Source: Candidatus Heimdallarchaeota archaeon AB_125 (GTDB lineage Archaea > Asgardarchaeota > Heimdallarchaeia > Heimdallarchaeales > Heimdallarchaeaceae). Taken from it: DNA of 5,795 nt. The position numbers and the translations under genes were made by a program. The DNA is taken from NCBI GenBank assembly GCA_001940755.1, contig MEHH01000184.1, positions 1 to 5,795 on the forward strand, in the 5' to 3' direction. Positions 5,147 through 5,795 of this stretch are shown here, piece after piece (within the stretch, counting starts at the first letter, position 1; each line of letters opens with the position of its first letter). Below the pieces are notes generated by a model. The model ran no database searches and was not told where the DNA came from. It saw only the letters and a program-made list of their open reading frames with translations.

Positions 5147-5795
5147 ATGCTAGAAACTCCTTCTGAAAAACTACTAGAAATAGAACAAATGGGACTAAGA
5201 GGAGAGTATTATAAAGCTATAGAAGAAACAGACAAGATTCTTCAAAATGAATCTTCAAGCGAAATTGATACGATTCAAGCTATGATTTTGAAAGGAAGGT
5301 TTCTTTACAGATTGGGAATCTTTGAAACTCTACTTGAGAATTATGATCTAGGTTTGGAATTAGTGAATAAAGCATTAATGCTAAGTGAAAAACAAGATAG
5401 GATTTTCCAAATTTTCGATTCACTTGATTGTAAATATAGTCTTTTATGGAATTTATCCAAATATGAAGAATCGATTGAAGAAACACAGCGAATGAAGGTT
5501 ATTTTTGAGAGAATTAAAAAAGAACTTCCAGATATAGCAAAGAAAAAAGAACCCTATTATGAATTCTCACAAACATTTGATGAACGTTACAAAGCTCTAT
5601 ACAAAGAAGGGCATGTTTGGGATTATGAAAAAAGCATTAAACATTCAGAGAAAATTATAGATCTTGCTAAAGATGTAAACGATAGATTAGTCTTAAAAGA
5701 CGCTTACTTGCAACTTTATGAATACCATTATTATAGGGATGATTATGATTTAGCATTAGAGATCATAGAAAAAGCACTTGAAACAGCAGTAGAAC
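5147..5795 (+). CDS. TPR-like helical-repeat protein, N-terminal part, cut by the right edge
   Basis: The frame is open from ATG at 5147 to the end of the window (216 codons), so the C-terminus and full length are unknown. It is rich in E, K, L and Y, has no signal peptide or membrane segment and looks cytoplasmic. Helix pairs of tetratricopeptide type can be seen at about 17-33 (LRGEYYKAIEETDKILQ), 104-124 (SKYEESIEETQRM onward), 158-176 (WDYEKSIKHSEKIIDLAKD) and 197-215 (RDDYDLALEIIEKALETA). The pattern (Y/W)-(x)n-A/S-I/L-(x)n-K fits a protein-binding solenoid, and the spacing is looser than canonical 34-residue TPRs. No catalytic domain is visible; one could follow off the edge. AGGTGA five bases upstream supports the start. 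It is divergent from the propeller gene, and a functional link is not shown. Confidence 0.75.
   Translation, partial: MLETPSEKLLEIEQMGLRGEYYKAIEETDKILQNESSSEIDTIQAMILKGRFLYRLGIFETLLENYDLGLELVNKALMLSEKQDRIFQIFDSLDCKYSLLWNLSKYEESIEETQRMKVIFERIKKELPDIAKKKEPYYEFSQTFDERYKALYKEGHVWDYEKSIKHSEKIIDLAKDVNDRLVLKDAYLQLYEYHYYRDDYDLALEIIEKALETAVE

Noticed and set aside
5280..5486. Minus-strand open frame of 68 codons opposite the TPR-like gene
   Set aside because: The plus-strand frame is longer, open to the edge, has a strong ribosome site and shows helical-repeat patterning.

Overview
The window is an AT-rich, gene-dense stretch with five protein genes: four on the minus strand and one, cut by the right edge, on the plus strand. 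The source looks prokaryotic and most likely archaeal. TATA-like boxes such as TTTAAATA or TTATTTAT lie upstream of genes. Shine-Dalgarno (SD) sites are of the GAGGTG/AGGTGA type. There is a secreted beta-propeller protein with a single C-terminal membrane anchor and many N-X-S/T sequons, and a free-standing TPR-like protein. An Asgard-type or other mesophilic archaeon would fit, but nothing here fixes the lineage (inference, moderate to low confidence).

Layout from left to right. (1) 1-1254, minus strand: a two-gene sulfur operon. A CysQ-type 3'-phosphoadenosine-5'-phosphate (PAP) phosphatase is transcribed first, then sulfate adenylyltransferase (Sat), which runs off the left edge. One base separates the stop of cysQ from the ATG of sat, and the sat ribosome site lies inside cysQ. 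Sat makes adenylyl sulfate (APS) from ATP and sulfate; CysQ removes the PAP left after PAPS is used. (2) 1255-1543: a non-coding stretch with a palindromic TATA element and, at 1303-1399, a cluster of inverted repeats whose last two pairings compete for the same bases. It may be an unannotated structured RNA, a switch-like leader or a regulatory site. (3) 1544-3385, minus: a complete stand-alone N6-adenine DNA methyltransferase of the Eco57I/TaqI type with its own target-recognition domain and no nuclease beside it. (4) 3461-4864, minus: a secreted, membrane-anchored, seven-bladed beta-propeller protein built from seven repeats of about 58 residues. A 10-bp hairpin plus T-run sits on its stop codon and probably separates it from the methyltransferase gene. 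(5) 4865-5146: a divergent intergenic region with an 11-bp perfect inverted repeat and promoter-like elements facing both ways. (6) 5147-5795, plus: the N-terminal 216 codons of a TPR-like helical-repeat protein.

Only cysQ and sat clearly work together. The methyltransferase, the propeller protein and the TPR-like protein have no visible functional link beyond adjacency. No tRNA, rRNA, CRISPR array, transposase or integrase was seen.
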